Assembly: GCA_004293675.1 (NCBI GenBank)
Contig: READ01000025.1
Location: 1 to 64,000, forward strand
Direction of reading: 5' to 3'
Origin: Betaproteobacteria bacterium
Lineage (GTDB): Bacteria; Pseudomonadota; Gammaproteobacteria; Burkholderiales; Casimicrobiaceae
DNA: 64,000 nucleotides
Every line of letters begins with the position of its first letter. The stretch's first letter is position 1. Below the pieces are notes generated by a model that made no database searches, was not told where the DNA came from, and saw only the letters and a list, made by a program, of their open reading frames with translations. A program made the translations under genes and the position numbers. Of this stretch, positions 16,160 through 24,268 are shown in pieces.

Positions 16160-17443
16160 ATGACCGGAATCAAGAAAAATCGCTTTGAACTTAACGATAG
16201 CGACGAGTTGTTCGGTGGTGTTGCTAGTGAAATGCGACGGCTGGAACGCGAGCGGGTATCTTTATTCAGCGCGGTGAGTGAACACGGGAATATTGCTGCG
16301 CAATTTGCCAAACTACATGGCACGTCTGAAATCGCTGAGGCGCTGGCTAAACAGAGCAGCTTTCTCGCAATAAATTCATCCGTAGCTCAAATGACGGCTC
16401 AATTCAGCGAGAACACAGCGGCTACTGGGCTAGTGAAACAATTGACCGACTCGGGAAAAGTACAACAAGAGAGCATCCGACGAATGCTTAATCCGATGCG
16501 TGACATTCTCGATTCGTATCGTTTTAACAGCGGGGTACAGCGTGCTTTAGATGAGTTAAGGAGGCCGTTTTCACTAAGCCAAGAGTTGTCGAATTTTCTC
16601 GGAGACCCGTCTGCTTTAGACGACGCGATCAAACGTATCAGTTCAATCTCTGAGAGTTCGATGTACCGCACTCGAAGTTTGCTAAACAACGACCTTTTCA
16701 ATAGCGGCATTGCGCAAGCGCTCAAGAGTTTCGAAAGCATTGGCGACAAATGGGTTGTGCCGAATCCACTGCTCGAATCGCTTGGCTCCCTTAAGGCTTT
16801 AGAGGAACGCTTCGGCAAGATTACTTTGCCTGTGATCGACGCGGCATCGGCAGCAACGCTTGCCAGAATGCTCGGGCACGAAGGAATACTTGTTCAACTT
16901 TCCGACCTAGGCATCGAGACACAAGATGATGAAACGATCAGCATTACGCCGATCCAGCAGGGAGAGGGTATTGGGTTAAGCCGTAAGCAAATGGAGTGGA
17001 TGACGCTTGTAAGTTTTTTCCTCGCAGTTTTCGTTCCTATCTGGCAAGAGTACAGTTCCTCACGCGGACAAGCTGCCACAGACAAAGCGCTAGCAGAGCT
17101 ATCAATTAAGCAAAATGCTTTCAATTTAACCCTAGAAAACCAAATCAAGCTGATTGAAGCACTCAATGGCTTGGTCGAACAGGCGTTAGTCAAAGAAGCT
17201 ACATTCCACGAACAGCGCTTTGTCGTTCTGGAGCGCATTGCAGAAGTACGTTCCGAACCTGAAAACGGCTCAACAGTCGAAGGGAAATTGCTTCCACGTG
17301 AAGTGGTTCGCACAGTCTCCGAAAAAGGCAAGTGGATTGAGATCGAGTATTACCACTGGTTGCTTAGAGAATATCGAACCGGCTGGGCGTTAAAGAAATA
17401 CTTCACCCGTGTTCCGAGAAACTTCGGCGAGTCCAGCAAGTAG
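16160..17443 (+). CDS. Membrane protein with coiled-coil regions and C-terminal SH3-like domain
   Basis: Not recognised as a named family. The N-terminal 270 residues are helical and charged, rich in Ser/Leu/Glu. One membrane segment lies near residues 278-295 (LVSFFLAVFVPIW), then a helical stretch (LENQIKLIEALNGLVEQAL). The C-terminus (VEGKLLPREVVRTVSEKG, WIEIEYYHW, GWALKKYF) matches the pattern of bacterial SH3 domains. It is 172 bp downstream of the SNase gene and upstream of a convergent gene. A single-pass protein with a large helical domain is common among abortive-infection effectors, but no catalytic motif is visible. Confidence 0.7.
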   Translation: MTGIKKNRFELNDSDELFGGVASEMRRLERERVSLFSAVSEHGNIAAQFAKLHGTSEIAEALAKQSSFLAINSSVAQMTAQFSENTAATGLVKQLTDSGKVQQESIRRMLNPMRDILDSYRFNSGVQRALDELRRPFSLSQELSNFLGDPSALDDAIKRISSISESSMYRTRSLLNNDLFNSGIAQALKSFESIGDKWVVPNPLLESLGSLKALEERFGKITLPVIDAASAATLARMLGHEGILVQLSDLGIETQDDETISITPIQQGEGIGLSRKQMEWMTLVSFFLAVFVPIWQEYSSSRGQAATDKALAELSIKQNAFNLTLENQIKLIEALNGLVEQALVKEATFHEQRFVVLERIAEVRSEPENGSTVEGKLLPREVVRTVSEKGKWIEIEYYHWLLREYRTGWALKKYFTRVPRNFGESSK

Positions 17444-17503
17444 TTCTGCCACTTTTATGGCGACAACCTTCACCAGAAGCTATCGCCGTCTTATCCCATC
17501 CAC

Positions 17504-18127
17504 TCAAATCGGCGACGGCATGCAATCAGGATACTTTGAAGCAAGGTCGAGCACGTTTCTTTGGAGCGTAGGTACTCCAGCAAGAACACTGACTTGCATT
17601 GCGGCAACGACAGCTAGCCCATTTGCATTCGCAAGAACGCTTTTGAGCAGCGCCGGTGGATAACCGTTCGCATGACGCTGCATCGGATGAATGCCCGCGT
17701 GCACATACGAATTCAATGCGCCCCAGGAATTTTCCTTAAAACGATTGAGCGCATGAAAAGCGTTTGCTGGCCCTGCCTTCTCAATAGCCTTCATCATATC
17801 CGCCGCTAGCGGGAGACTTTTAGCTTGCTGTTCAGCATCCACATTTAGCGTCGTAGCGAGTTTTGCGACTTGTGCGTCTGTCGCTGCATAGAGCAGCCAT
17901 ATAGCTCGCAGCAGTGCCTCGAACTGCGAACGATGAATAACCGCACCTGGCAGTAGCAGTCCTGCGCGAAGCAAACAACGAACCGCCGTCCAATGCTCAA
18001 ATGACATCGAACATGCGAGATGACTGGTTACGAGGCGATCTGAATCGTCATATGGCGGATGATCGACCAGTTCGGTCAGTCTCACCGCGAACTCATCGGA
18101 CGCATCAAAATGATCGTTACTGGACAT
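17504..18127 (-). CDS. Hypothetical protein, DUF6988-like
   Basis: A 207-aa helical protein resembling a widespread family of unknown function (I compare it with DUF6988). Shared features are the FEHWTAVRCLLRAGL segment, a conserved RSQFEALLRAIWLLYAA helix, LNRFKENSWGALNSYVHAG and a His-rich HPMQRH. Conserved Arg/Glu and Tyr-x-His residues suggest an active site, but none is established. It is convergent with the membrane protein upstream and precedes the recombinase gene on the same strand. Confidence 0.6.
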   Translation of the reverse strand: MSSNDHFDASDEFAVRLTELVDHPPYDDSDRLVTSHLACSMSFEHWTAVRCLLRAGLLLPGAVIHRSQFEALLRAIWLLYAATDAQVAKLATTLNVDAEQQAKSLPLAADMMKAIEKAGPANAFHALNRFKENSWGALNSYVHAGIHPMQRHANGYPPALLKSVLANANGLAVVAAMQVSVLAGVPTLQRNVLDLASKYPDCMPSPI

Positions 18128-18193
18128 ACGGCGGAATCAATTCAAGAAGAGAAATCAAAAGTCAACTCTTTCATTATGTGATGACGCTGCGAA

Positions 18194-19231
18194 CTACAAC
18201 AAACTCGGCAACTTCCGTCGGTTGACCACCCGCGTGTAGCGTGCAACGGTTGCAGTTGAGCGGTGACCTGTCTGCTCTTGGATTTGAAACGCTTGAAATC
18301 CGCTAATCGTGGCTTGCGTGACGAACCCGCTGCGCAGTCCATGCGCGCTGTACCGATGATTTTCATCGTCGAACAAGTCGATGCGGTTCGCCGACGCTTT
18401 CACCACAATCGACACACCCTTTGCCGAGAGCGGTTTTGTTGAAATCTGATCGTGACGATTCACCGCACGAAATACAAACTCATCCGGTTCAGTGATATAC
18501 GCTTTCGCAATCCAATGATCCAGTGCCTTTACCGGACAACGATTTCCAGAGGCGTAGGGAAGGAACACCACACGACCGTTTTTCTGTTGATCTGTTTTTG
18601 ATACAGGCAAGAAGACTTCACAGCCGTTCGTGACTTTGGAGACGTCACGCAAACGAATGCTTGATACCTCTGAGCGACGGCAAGCGCTGGCAAAACCGAC
18701 GAGTAGTAAGGCAGTATCCCGTGCTGCTTTGTTCGGCTTCTGCCGCGACGCGAGCAACAGCATGTGAAGCAAGTCCTCTTTGAGAATCGGCGTCGCAGTT
18801 TTCTGGCGACCGCCAATCGTGCGCCGGATGCCCTGCATAGTGCGCTTCACGATTCTGCCCTCGACGGGCGAGCGTTCATTGAGTTCGACGTGGGCAGCGT
18901 GGATTGCTGTTAAACGCAACTCGATGGTGGCGACCGCGAGTTGTCGGTTGGCGCAATGGGCAAGGTATCTACAAAGAAATTCCGCTGTCGTCGGGATCGT
19001 GCCTCCAAAGTTAGCGAAATCTCGCGCAGCGCTGGCATACGCTCGCACGGTGGCTGGCGCATGAGATACAGCGATGTACGGCTCGGCTTCTGCAAGATCG
19101 GTGGAAGCAGCGGTTAAAACACGCTCGGCAAGCGCGTTTTTAGCCGTTTTGAGACGCGCTGGCGGTTCGGTCGTAGATTCGTCAGCAACAGTGGTTTTTG
19201 CGCCTGTAGATGGCGCAGATTTTTTGGTCAT
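18194..19231 (-). CDS. Tyrosine recombinase, XerC/D-like
   Basis: A 345-aa site-specific recombinase. An N-terminal SAM-like core-binding domain (SHAPATVRAYASAARDFANF) precedes the catalytic domain. The latter has Arg in SACRRSEVSSIRLRD (about 185), HGLRSGF (His and Arg of box II), QTGHRSTATVARYTRV (His and Tyr nucleophile). It is a different subgroup from the two integrases at the left end and is not next to a tRNA or a repeat I can detect. It could mark an older nested insertion or act in element resolution. The first 45 residues are a Thr/Ala/Lys-rich extension. Confidence 0.88.
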   Translation of the reverse strand: MTKKSAPSTGAKTTVADESTTEPPARLKTAKNALAERVLTAASTDLAEAEPYIAVSHAPATVRAYASAARDFANFGGTIPTTAEFLCRYLAHCANRQLAVATIELRLTAIHAAHVELNERSPVEGRIVKRTMQGIRRTIGGRQKTATPILKEDLLHMLLLASRQKPNKAARDTALLLVGFASACRRSEVSSIRLRDVSKVTNGCEVFLPVSKTDQQKNGRVVFLPYASGNRCPVKALDHWIAKAYITEPDEFVFRAVNRHDQISTKPLSAKGVSIVVKASANRIDLFDDENHRYSAHGLRSGFVTQATISGFQAFQIQEQTGHRSTATVARYTRVVNRRKLPSLL

Positions 19232-19858
19232 TGTGTGGGCTTTCTAAGTGCCGGTAATGGCGGACTATCGGAACTCAGGCGTGCCAGCGCGATTTTTTGT
19301 GTTTCCGATTGGGAGCAACAAAAATTCGACTTGGTTGGGGTACTAGTCGACTCAACGATGGCATTGGATGCCATTGCTCGGACGACCTACTCGGCTAGCA
19401 GCGCGTGCGTTCCGACGCTAATGCGTGGGCGGCCAAAATAGTTTCTTGGTTGCCTCGAATCCCGCCATTGCGGCGAGAATTATCTGTAGTGTTGCAGGAC
19501 TTCTCGAACAAGGCAATACAGCTAGCGGTTCTACCACCACGAAAAACACCGCTGAAACCCGCTCAAAAAACCGAGTTTTTAGCCCCGTGGCGACGCGCTG
19601 GCGGCACAGACGCGGCTTAGAGCGTTCGTGTCTTCTCTCTGCCTGAAGAAGCTAAGATTCTTCGCCCCACAAGAGGACATCTAGCGAAGCGGGTCGGCAG
19701 GAAATTTCTCTGGTGCCTCGCCTGATACGAATTTAAGAACGTAGCTATCGCTAAAGTATCCGTAGGCAGCAGTTCGAGTTTTTCGATTGCGTCGGGCAAG
19801 AAGCCATTGATAAAGCAGATTACTGCGCTTCGCAGTCAATGACAGTGCCCCAAACGCG
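19232..19858. other. 627-bp region without a supported gene
   Basis: The region upstream of the recombinase contains only short overlapping frames on both strands, none with a ribosome binding site plus recognisable sequence. A small hairpin AAAACCGAGTTTTT lies near 19566-19580 and an AGAATCTTAG/CTAAGATTCTT-like segment near 19647-19661. It may hold the recombinase promoter, its binding sites and gene remnants. No att-like repeat was recognised by eye. Confidence 0.45.
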
Positions 19859-20368
19859 CTATGTCTTGACATCAAAGAAACGTAGTTTTTTTATTGGCCT
19901 ACGTCTGATCGCAAATTCACCAACGCCTGTTTGTTCAAGTATCTGCTGATCGACTAAAAACTGAATAGCAGTTTTGAGCATTTGCCGATTCTTGAGTATG
20001 CCAACTAGGTCCTGTTCTCGAAAATAACGCCTACGATTCTCTCTATCTTCCAAAAAGTGATCGGCTAGTCGTTCGTAGCCTTTAGGAACATAGGCAACGC
20101 CAAAAGGGTTAACCGAGAAACAAAATACAGCAGCTTGAAACCCGTAATACTCAATACCTTTGAGATGATCTGGCGTTGTGGTGTCAAGCACGCCATACGC
20201 AGCTATAGCCTCTGCCCATTTGACCTTCTTCTCGACTACGTAGTGAGCCTGCAAGCCAGACTGGGTTGATGAATAGTTAGGATCTAAAAACTCATCCAAT
20301 AAATCTTTACCACTTTGTCCTTGCCACTCCGTAAAAACGTTTTCATCGAAATCAAAAAAAATACTCAT
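19859..20368 (-). CDS. Hypothetical partner of the HExxH protein
   Basis: A 169-aa protein with no family I recognise. It has an aromatic, acidic N-terminus (MSIFFDFDENVFTEW), a central GIEYYGFQAAVFCFSVNPFG segment, and a basic C-terminus that looks like a winged-helix tail (FLVDQQILEQTGVGEFAIRRR). Its start overlaps the stop of the upstream 511-aa gene (ATGA at 20365-20368), so the two are translationally coupled and probably form a functional pair. Its role is unknown. Confidence 0.75.
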   Translation of the reverse strand: MSIFFDFDENVFTEWQGQSGKDLLDEFLDPNYSSTQSGLQAHYVVEKKVKWAEAIAAYGVLDTTTPDHLKGIEYYGFQAAVFCFSVNPFGVAYVPKGYERLADHFLEDRENRRRYFREQDLVGILKNRQMLKTAIQFLVDQQILEQTGVGEFAIRRRPIKKLRFFDVKT

Positions 20369-21900
20369 TTACGTTTTTCCCATATAGAAGCGAGACTTAC
20401 ACCAAAGAATTCGCCAAACTTTTTACCAGCAGAATCATCGTTTTCGCAGGATACAAATTGTTTTAATGTCCGTTTTTCACTGGAGTGTTTTGCGCAACAT
20501 GCTGGCATTAGGTTAGCCCATGCCTCCCTTTCGCCTGCAACATCGGCTGCTTCTGCGAGGCTTACTAGTTCGATTTTTTGCGCTAAGTCAAACAGAGTTA
20601 CTAATTCGGTGTGGTCAAACTGAATACTGGCGTTATCCCACGGAGTGAAACGAATCGTTTTTGCTTCGTTCTCAAACAAATCCGCCATCCTAGCGTGAAA
20701 ATCTGGTTGCGCGATAGCCCGCAGCAAGACTTCTTCAATGGTCAAACCGGGTAACTTATCGAAAACGCTCTTAGCGAGTCGGTCGTAAATTAACTGTTCT
20801 TTTCCTAATTCTTCCGTGCTAACGGGCGGGCCGACGCGAATGTACGCAGCATTCATTGCTTTCGATATTTCCATGCTCACACCGAAAAGGTTATCTTGTA
20901 GCCTCAGTTGTTCTGGTGTTCGCGCACCGTTGTAACTCTCCAGCGCATCTGCCGTAACTGGTTCGAACATCTCATCTGGAAAATGATGTTCTGCGCTTGT
21001 CGAGGGCGGATAGTCGCCCCATTCGGAAAAAGGAAGTTCGGCCTTCAACGGAGTAAAGTCTGAGTCTGGAAAAGTGCCTAGCGGCTTCTCGGAGAAGAAA
21101 TCTGGCGTTTCGGTTTCTGCATTGTTCATCCACGAATCAAAGCGTTTCGCGAAGCGCGATAGATATTCGAATACTTCTTGAGGCGATGGTAAATTGTCAA
21201 AGTTTGCGGGACTCACGCTACCAAATCGAAGCGATGAGGCTGCCAAAAGCGCGAACACCGCAATGCTTTGCCCTCCTCGTCGACGGTAGAGCTTCCACGC
21301 ATTCGAGTAGATTCCTTGTAACTCATCCATCTGCGACGCGACATTGAAGTGATCGAGCGCATGGTAGTTGTGTGCTTCATTCAAAACTTGAACGGCAGCG
21401 GCTGACCCTTCTACTAGATCGAAGACCGAAACCCCTTCGACGGTCTCTACAGACTTCTCAATTGTGGAAATGCTTGCGTCTAACGCCTTATGAGGGTTCT
21501 GAAACGCCGTGGCTTTGCAACGTAGCCCAGCATAAAAAATCGATTCCCCCGGTTTGATTTTTATGCCATCCTTAGTTATCTGTGCAAGCGTCAACAGTTG
21601 ACGCCTAGAAATGCGCTGGAGCTCCCGAAAAAGCTCGCGCACAGATTGAAACGCAAACGCTTGAAATCCGTGAAATGCTTCGTGTGCTCGGATCGAGGCG
21701 ACTTCGCCTTTCATTGAGACAAGATTTTCAACCTCTCCTCCATTTGAGGCGATTTCAGCCACCATCGAATGAAAACCAAATGACCCGCTGTAGTGCGAAA
21801 CAGGTGGCGCTGCAAGTGAGTTGCGGCTCATAAGCGTAACTACCAATTTGTCATATGCCTCTTGTAGCTGAGTCTCATCACGGTTTATCCAAGTACCCAT
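20365..21900 (-). CDS. Putative zinc metallopeptidase-like protein (HExxH), unknown family
   Basis: A 511-aa protein, not assigned to a named family. Residues 73-77 read HEAFH, an HExxH zinc-site motif set in a helix (ASIRAHEAFHGFQAF). About 87 residues later, VEGSAAAV supplies Glu164 in an EGxA context, the usual third ligand in gluzincin-type peptidases. The rest is mainly helical with an acidic, Pro-rich middle (about 255-330). No signal peptide is present, so it should be cytoplasmic. It is coupled to the 169-aa gene downstream and sits among defence-like genes. Protease activity is inferred from the motif only. Confidence 0.7.
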   Translation of the reverse strand: MGTWINRDETQLQEAYDKLVVTLMSRNSLAAPPVSHYSGSFGFHSMVAEIASNGGEVENLVSMKGEVASIRAHEAFHGFQAFAFQSVRELFRELQRISRRQLLTLAQITKDGIKIKPGESIFYAGLRCKATAFQNPHKALDASISTIEKSVETVEGVSVFDLVEGSAAAVQVLNEAHNYHALDHFNVASQMDELQGIYSNAWKLYRRRGGQSIAVFALLAASSLRFGSVSPANFDNLPSPQEVFEYLSRFAKRFDSWMNNAETETPDFFSEKPLGTFPDSDFTPLKAELPFSEWGDYPPSTSAEHHFPDEMFEPVTADALESYNGARTPEQLRLQDNLFGVSMEISKAMNAAYIRVGPPVSTEELGKEQLIYDRLAKSVFDKLPGLTIEEVLLRAIAQPDFHARMADLFENEAKTIRFTPWDNASIQFDHTELVTLFDLAQKIELVSLAEAADVAGEREAWANLMPACCAKHSSEKRTLKQFVSCENDDSAGKKFGEFFGVSLASIWEKRK

Positions 21901-21999
21901 ACATCCCTCAAAAGTTGAATTCGTTTTTAACTTCGTTGAATTTAGCCATATTGTGAAGAGACAGCGCTGCGTATCTATCAGCGTGTCTGGCTTATTACG

Positions 22000-24027
22000 T
22001 CAAGCTAAAGGCCGTGCCCAGTGAAGACGCGCTTGCTCGAATAACGTCTCTCCACGAGACTTAATCGTCGCATCGTCCCATGTCGCTAGCGCGGTGTTCT
22101 GGAAATAGTTGTTCATCAAGAGGATGCTGTCTTTCGCAATGCTTGTGCGCTTGCCGTTTTGCGCTACACCTTGGCTATCTGAGAAATCCAAGAACGGCCC
22201 GTTGCCAATTGCGCTGTTGAGTGATTGACTGAGCAAAGTGAGATTGCCGAACGTGTGAAGCCGGTTTTGACGCAGGGTTTCTGCCTGCTGCTGTTTTTCT
22301 GCGTCGAGTTGAGATGGCAGCGGATAGTGATCGTACTCGCGCCATGATTGCGGCAAGACGTGTTCGACAGTGAGTGTGTGGCTTTCGGGCACTTCGACAG
22401 TCTCCTGTCGCGCGCTTCGTGCGTTGACTTCGAGTGAACGCAGAATCGCGACAACGCAAGAGGATTTCAGTTCTTGGTACACCGGGCGCTCTAACCACGC
22501 ACGTTTGAACTCATCGTCGTCAGGCCAGCGTTGGCTATCGCCACTCAAAGCGAGTAGTTCGGTGCGCAGCGGCGCGGCGGGATTTTTGGCGTCGATCAGC
22601 GCCCGCAGCAACTTCAAGAACAATCGGTTGTAGCTTTTAGTGGTAAGGCCGCAGACAGCACGACGAGTAATGAATGAAGCAATATCGCTCAGTGTCTGGG
22701 TAAGTTCTTGAGAATTCTCGGCGTAGGTGTTTCGGAGAAACAAATAAACGGGCGAGAGCGTACCCACTTCAATCGCTTTGACCAGTCTTCCGAACTCGGC
22801 GATGATGCCGCGACCGCTCGGTGAAATGAGCGTTCGGAAATGCTTCGAGGACGTTGCAATTTGATCGAGCTTCGTTTCAACGTCCGTGCCGTCCAATTGC
22901 CATGTTTGTTTGAAACTCTGGAACACGTTGCCGAGCTTGACCGATTCAATCGTGCGCAGCGTCGTGAAATGGAAGAAGAACAAATCGACGCGCGGGTGCA
23001 AGAGTCGGCCTTGCCGTTCGACTTCGCGCCAGTAGGGAACCTGCTTCTTCTGTTTACCTGGTGTGTCCTGTCCGTCAAAATCCGACCAGTATTTCTTGTA
23101 CAGCACATCGACAGGACGTTTGGCGCGCGCGATCTCCAGAAAAATTAAGTTGCGAATCAAATCCGATGACAGGAGCGGCTCGCCGCGTGCGTTCAACGTC
23201 TCAAAAATGATCTGCGGGTTGTCGTCGTCCTCAAGCGTGAGCGTCATCACCTGTACGGTGTCTTTCAGCGCCATGTACAGCGCTTGCGCACGCTCAACGG
23301 CTTGTGAATGAGGCTTACCGTTGACTGGCGACCAAACGACATTGTCGGCGCGAATCGACTGAATCACACGCTCAGAGACGGTTTTTGCTTTGTCATTCTC
23401 AACCGGGTCATCCGGGGCACGCTCATTGAGGTAAGCAAGAATCATTTGGTGAAGGTATAGATACGCCTCAACCAGCAGCGGACGCGGTTGCCGTTTGTTG
23501 TCTTTGCGAGCGGGATACGCCGCGCAAACCGCGCTTGCGTTGGCGGCTTGATGCAGCGCCGCGATTTCAGCGCGACCTGATTGCGTCGGCCACACCTTGA
23601 AACTGTCTTCTTGTTCGGTGTACGGCCCTGCATTCACTAACAATTGTTTGAGCATCGCATCGAGTTGTGACAGATCAGCGTTACTGGCGGCCACGTGTTT
23701 GAATGCGAGTAGCAACAAATGAAGCGTAGTAATCCGTTGCTGACCGTCAATCACTTCGAGCATTTGTGCTCGACCGAATGCGTTTCGTACGGGGGTCAGT
23801 ACGACCGAGCCGAGAAAGTGTTTTTGTAGTGGGGCGAGTTGGTTGGGCGCAACGGTTGCGCTGACCGCTTCTCGTTCGAGCGTGCGTTCGGTGGCGTCTT
23901 CGATGTCTTCCCAAAGCAGCGACACTTGCCGCTCAAGCGTCCACACAAACCCGCGTTGAAATACGGGAATGGCGTACTGAATCGGAGAACTATAGAGGTC
24001 GATCGCGGAAGTCTTGGCGGGTTTCAT
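22000..24027 (-). CDS. GmrSD-like type IV restriction protein (DUF262 + DUF1524)
   Basis: Single-chain GmrSD-type protein of 675 aa. Residues 20-29 (IPVFQRGFVW) and DGQQR at 94-98 are the DUF262 (GmrS-like, ParB/Srx-fold) nucleotidase hallmarks. The C-terminal third has the DUF1524 HNH nuclease pattern: VEHVLPQSW, then HTFGNLTLLSQSLNSAIGN and KDSILLMNNYF. Such enzymes cut DNA with modified cytosines in an NTP-dependent manner and defend against phages. It is preceded by a 241-bp gap and two helicase genes on the same strand, and followed 99 bp later by the HExxH module. The family call is firm; the specificity is unknown. Confidence 0.9.
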   Translation of the reverse strand: MKPAKTSAIDLYSSPIQYAIPVFQRGFVWTLERQVSLLWEDIEDATERTLEREAVSATVAPNQLAPLQKHFLGSVVLTPVRNAFGRAQMLEVIDGQQRITTLHLLLLAFKHVAASNADLSQLDAMLKQLLVNAGPYTEQEDSFKVWPTQSGRAEIAALHQAANASAVCAAYPARKDNKRQPRPLLVEAYLYLHQMILAYLNERAPDDPVENDKAKTVSERVIQSIRADNVVWSPVNGKPHSQAVERAQALYMALKDTVQVMTLTLEDDDNPQIIFETLNARGEPLLSSDLIRNLIFLEIARAKRPVDVLYKKYWSDFDGQDTPGKQKKQVPYWREVERQGRLLHPRVDLFFFHFTTLRTIESVKLGNVFQSFKQTWQLDGTDVETKLDQIATSSKHFRTLISPSGRGIIAEFGRLVKAIEVGTLSPVYLFLRNTYAENSQELTQTLSDIASFITRRAVCGLTTKSYNRLFLKLLRALIDAKNPAAPLRTELLALSGDSQRWPDDDEFKRAWLERPVYQELKSSCVVAILRSLEVNARSARQETVEVPESHTLTVEHVLPQSWREYDHYPLPSQLDAEKQQQAETLRQNRLHTFGNLTLLSQSLNSAIGNGPFLDFSDSQGVAQNGKRTSIAKDSILLMNNYFQNTALATWDDATIKSRGETLFEQARLHWARPLA

Positions 24028-24268
24028 CTAGGCGCTATCAGTTGATTTGTTGAATTTACAAGTTGGTTAGGGGAATCGCCGCCTACGCGGTGTCTGTGAG
24101 GGATTTGAAGAAAGTGACCGTCAGTAAGTTCGAAACAAAAGAAATCAGTCTTCACAGAACACGTGTCGGATCGACGGCTTGGTGGCCGGGGGAAGGCGTT
24201 TTTCAGATGTTGGCAAAGCCTTACCATCACATCAAGGAAATACGGTCTGACGGGGTTAACAGGATTTC

